Shown here: positions 6,476 through 6,593 of the stretch, piece after piece
Position numbering within the stretch: position 1 is the stretch's first letter
Layout: each line of letters opens with the position of its first letter
From: Pseudomonadota bacterium
GTDB taxonomy: Bacteria > Pseudomonadota > Gammaproteobacteria > Burkholderiales > Burkholderiaceae
Length of the DNA: 6,593 bases
Assembly: GCA_023441105.1 (NCBI GenBank)
Contig: JAEZQX010000379.1
Location: forward strand, 1 to 6,593
Reading direction: 5' to 3'
The notes under the pieces: generated by a model
What the model was told of the DNA's origin: nothing
Databases searched by the model: none
The model's input: the letters and a program-made list of their open reading frames with translations, nothing else
Translations under genes and position numbers: made by a program

Positions 6476-6493
6476 TGCCCGGCCTCAGGCGGT
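6458..6493. other. stem-loop at the repeat unit junction
   Basis: The sequence folds as GCCGCC-GAGG-AT-CGGG, tetraloop CTTG, CCCG-G-CCTC-A-GGCGGT. That is about 14 pairs (one G-T) with one small internal loop and one bulged A. The left arm lies in the fully conserved end of the repeat and the right arm in the inter-copy spacer. A C(U)UG-type tetraloop closed by G-C is known to be stable in RNA. No T-tract follows on either strand. Confidence 0.55.
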
Positions 6494-6593
6494 GCCCCCC
6501 TTGTCACTGGCATCGGGTGCCACTCAGCCAAACCCGGCCTCAACCGCCGCAAGCCAGACCGCCCCACACCCAGCAGCCGCCGAGGATCGGGCT
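6491..6593. repeat. tandem repeat copy 2, truncated by the window end
   Basis: Second copy of the unit, ending at the window edge in the identical 29-base block (6565-6593). The copy 1 context predicts that it continues into another stem-loop beyond the window. Period and spacer length are far from CRISPR values and there is no transposase nearby, so it looks like a dispersed intergenic repeat family of the REP or minisatellite kind. Confidence 0.8.

Larger units (their letters stand above)
6148..6593. other. 446-base non-coding region at the right edge
   Basis: No credible gene is seen. Open frames on the minus strand (6210-6425 and 6328-6567) both translate parts of the repeat in different frames and lack a family match or a ribosome binding site that I can see. 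The region holds the EEP leader, a large imperfect hairpin (6267-6315) and the repeat pair described separately. Confidence 0.7.

Noticed and set aside
6210..6567. Two small minus-strand ORFs (6210-6425 and 6328-6567) as real genes
   Set aside because: Both translate the same DNA repeat in different frames, and the repeat offset of 118 is not a multiple of three.
6393..6593. CRISPR array
   Set aside because: The repeat period is about 118 bases, similarity covers most of the unit including the would-be spacer, and there is no cas gene.

Overview
This is a GC-rich bacterial chromosome segment. The adjacent fabA-fabB pair (anaerobic unsaturated fatty acid synthesis) and a DusA-type tRNA-dihydrouridine synthase point to a proteobacterium, most likely a gammaproteobacterium of Xanthomonadales or Nevskiales type. 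That placement rests on gene content and my memory of homologues, not on a search. There are six convincing protein genes, no RNA gene, no insertion sequence and no CRISPR array.

Layout: dusA lies on the minus strand at the left edge (21-992) and diverges from fabA-fabB (1219-3029, plus strand, ATGA overlap). A further plus-strand gene (3149-4336) encodes an enolase-superfamily sugar-acid enzyme resembling D-galactarolactone cycloisomerase. It has a strong ribosome binding site of its own and is separated from fabB by a hairpin-bearing gap. It meets head-to-tail-opposed an uncharacterised six-helix membrane protein (4348-5118, minus strand), with 11 bases between the stops. An endonuclease/exonuclease/phosphatase-fold protein (5290-6147, minus strand) follows. 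The last 446 bases hold no credible gene. They contain a large GC-rich imperfect hairpin and two tandem copies of a roughly 118-base non-coding repeat that runs off the right edge.

Functionally, fabA and fabB form one unit: FabA makes and isomerises the C10 enoyl-ACP and FabB elongates the cis product. The other genes are metabolically unrelated to them and to each other: tRNA modification, uronic/aldaric acid catabolism, an unknown membrane protein and a phosphodiesterase-like enzyme. I do not see a defence or mobile system. The points most worth a second look are the right-edge repeat array with its stem-loop, the membrane protein with Asp/Glu/His motifs, and several intergenic inverted repeats.
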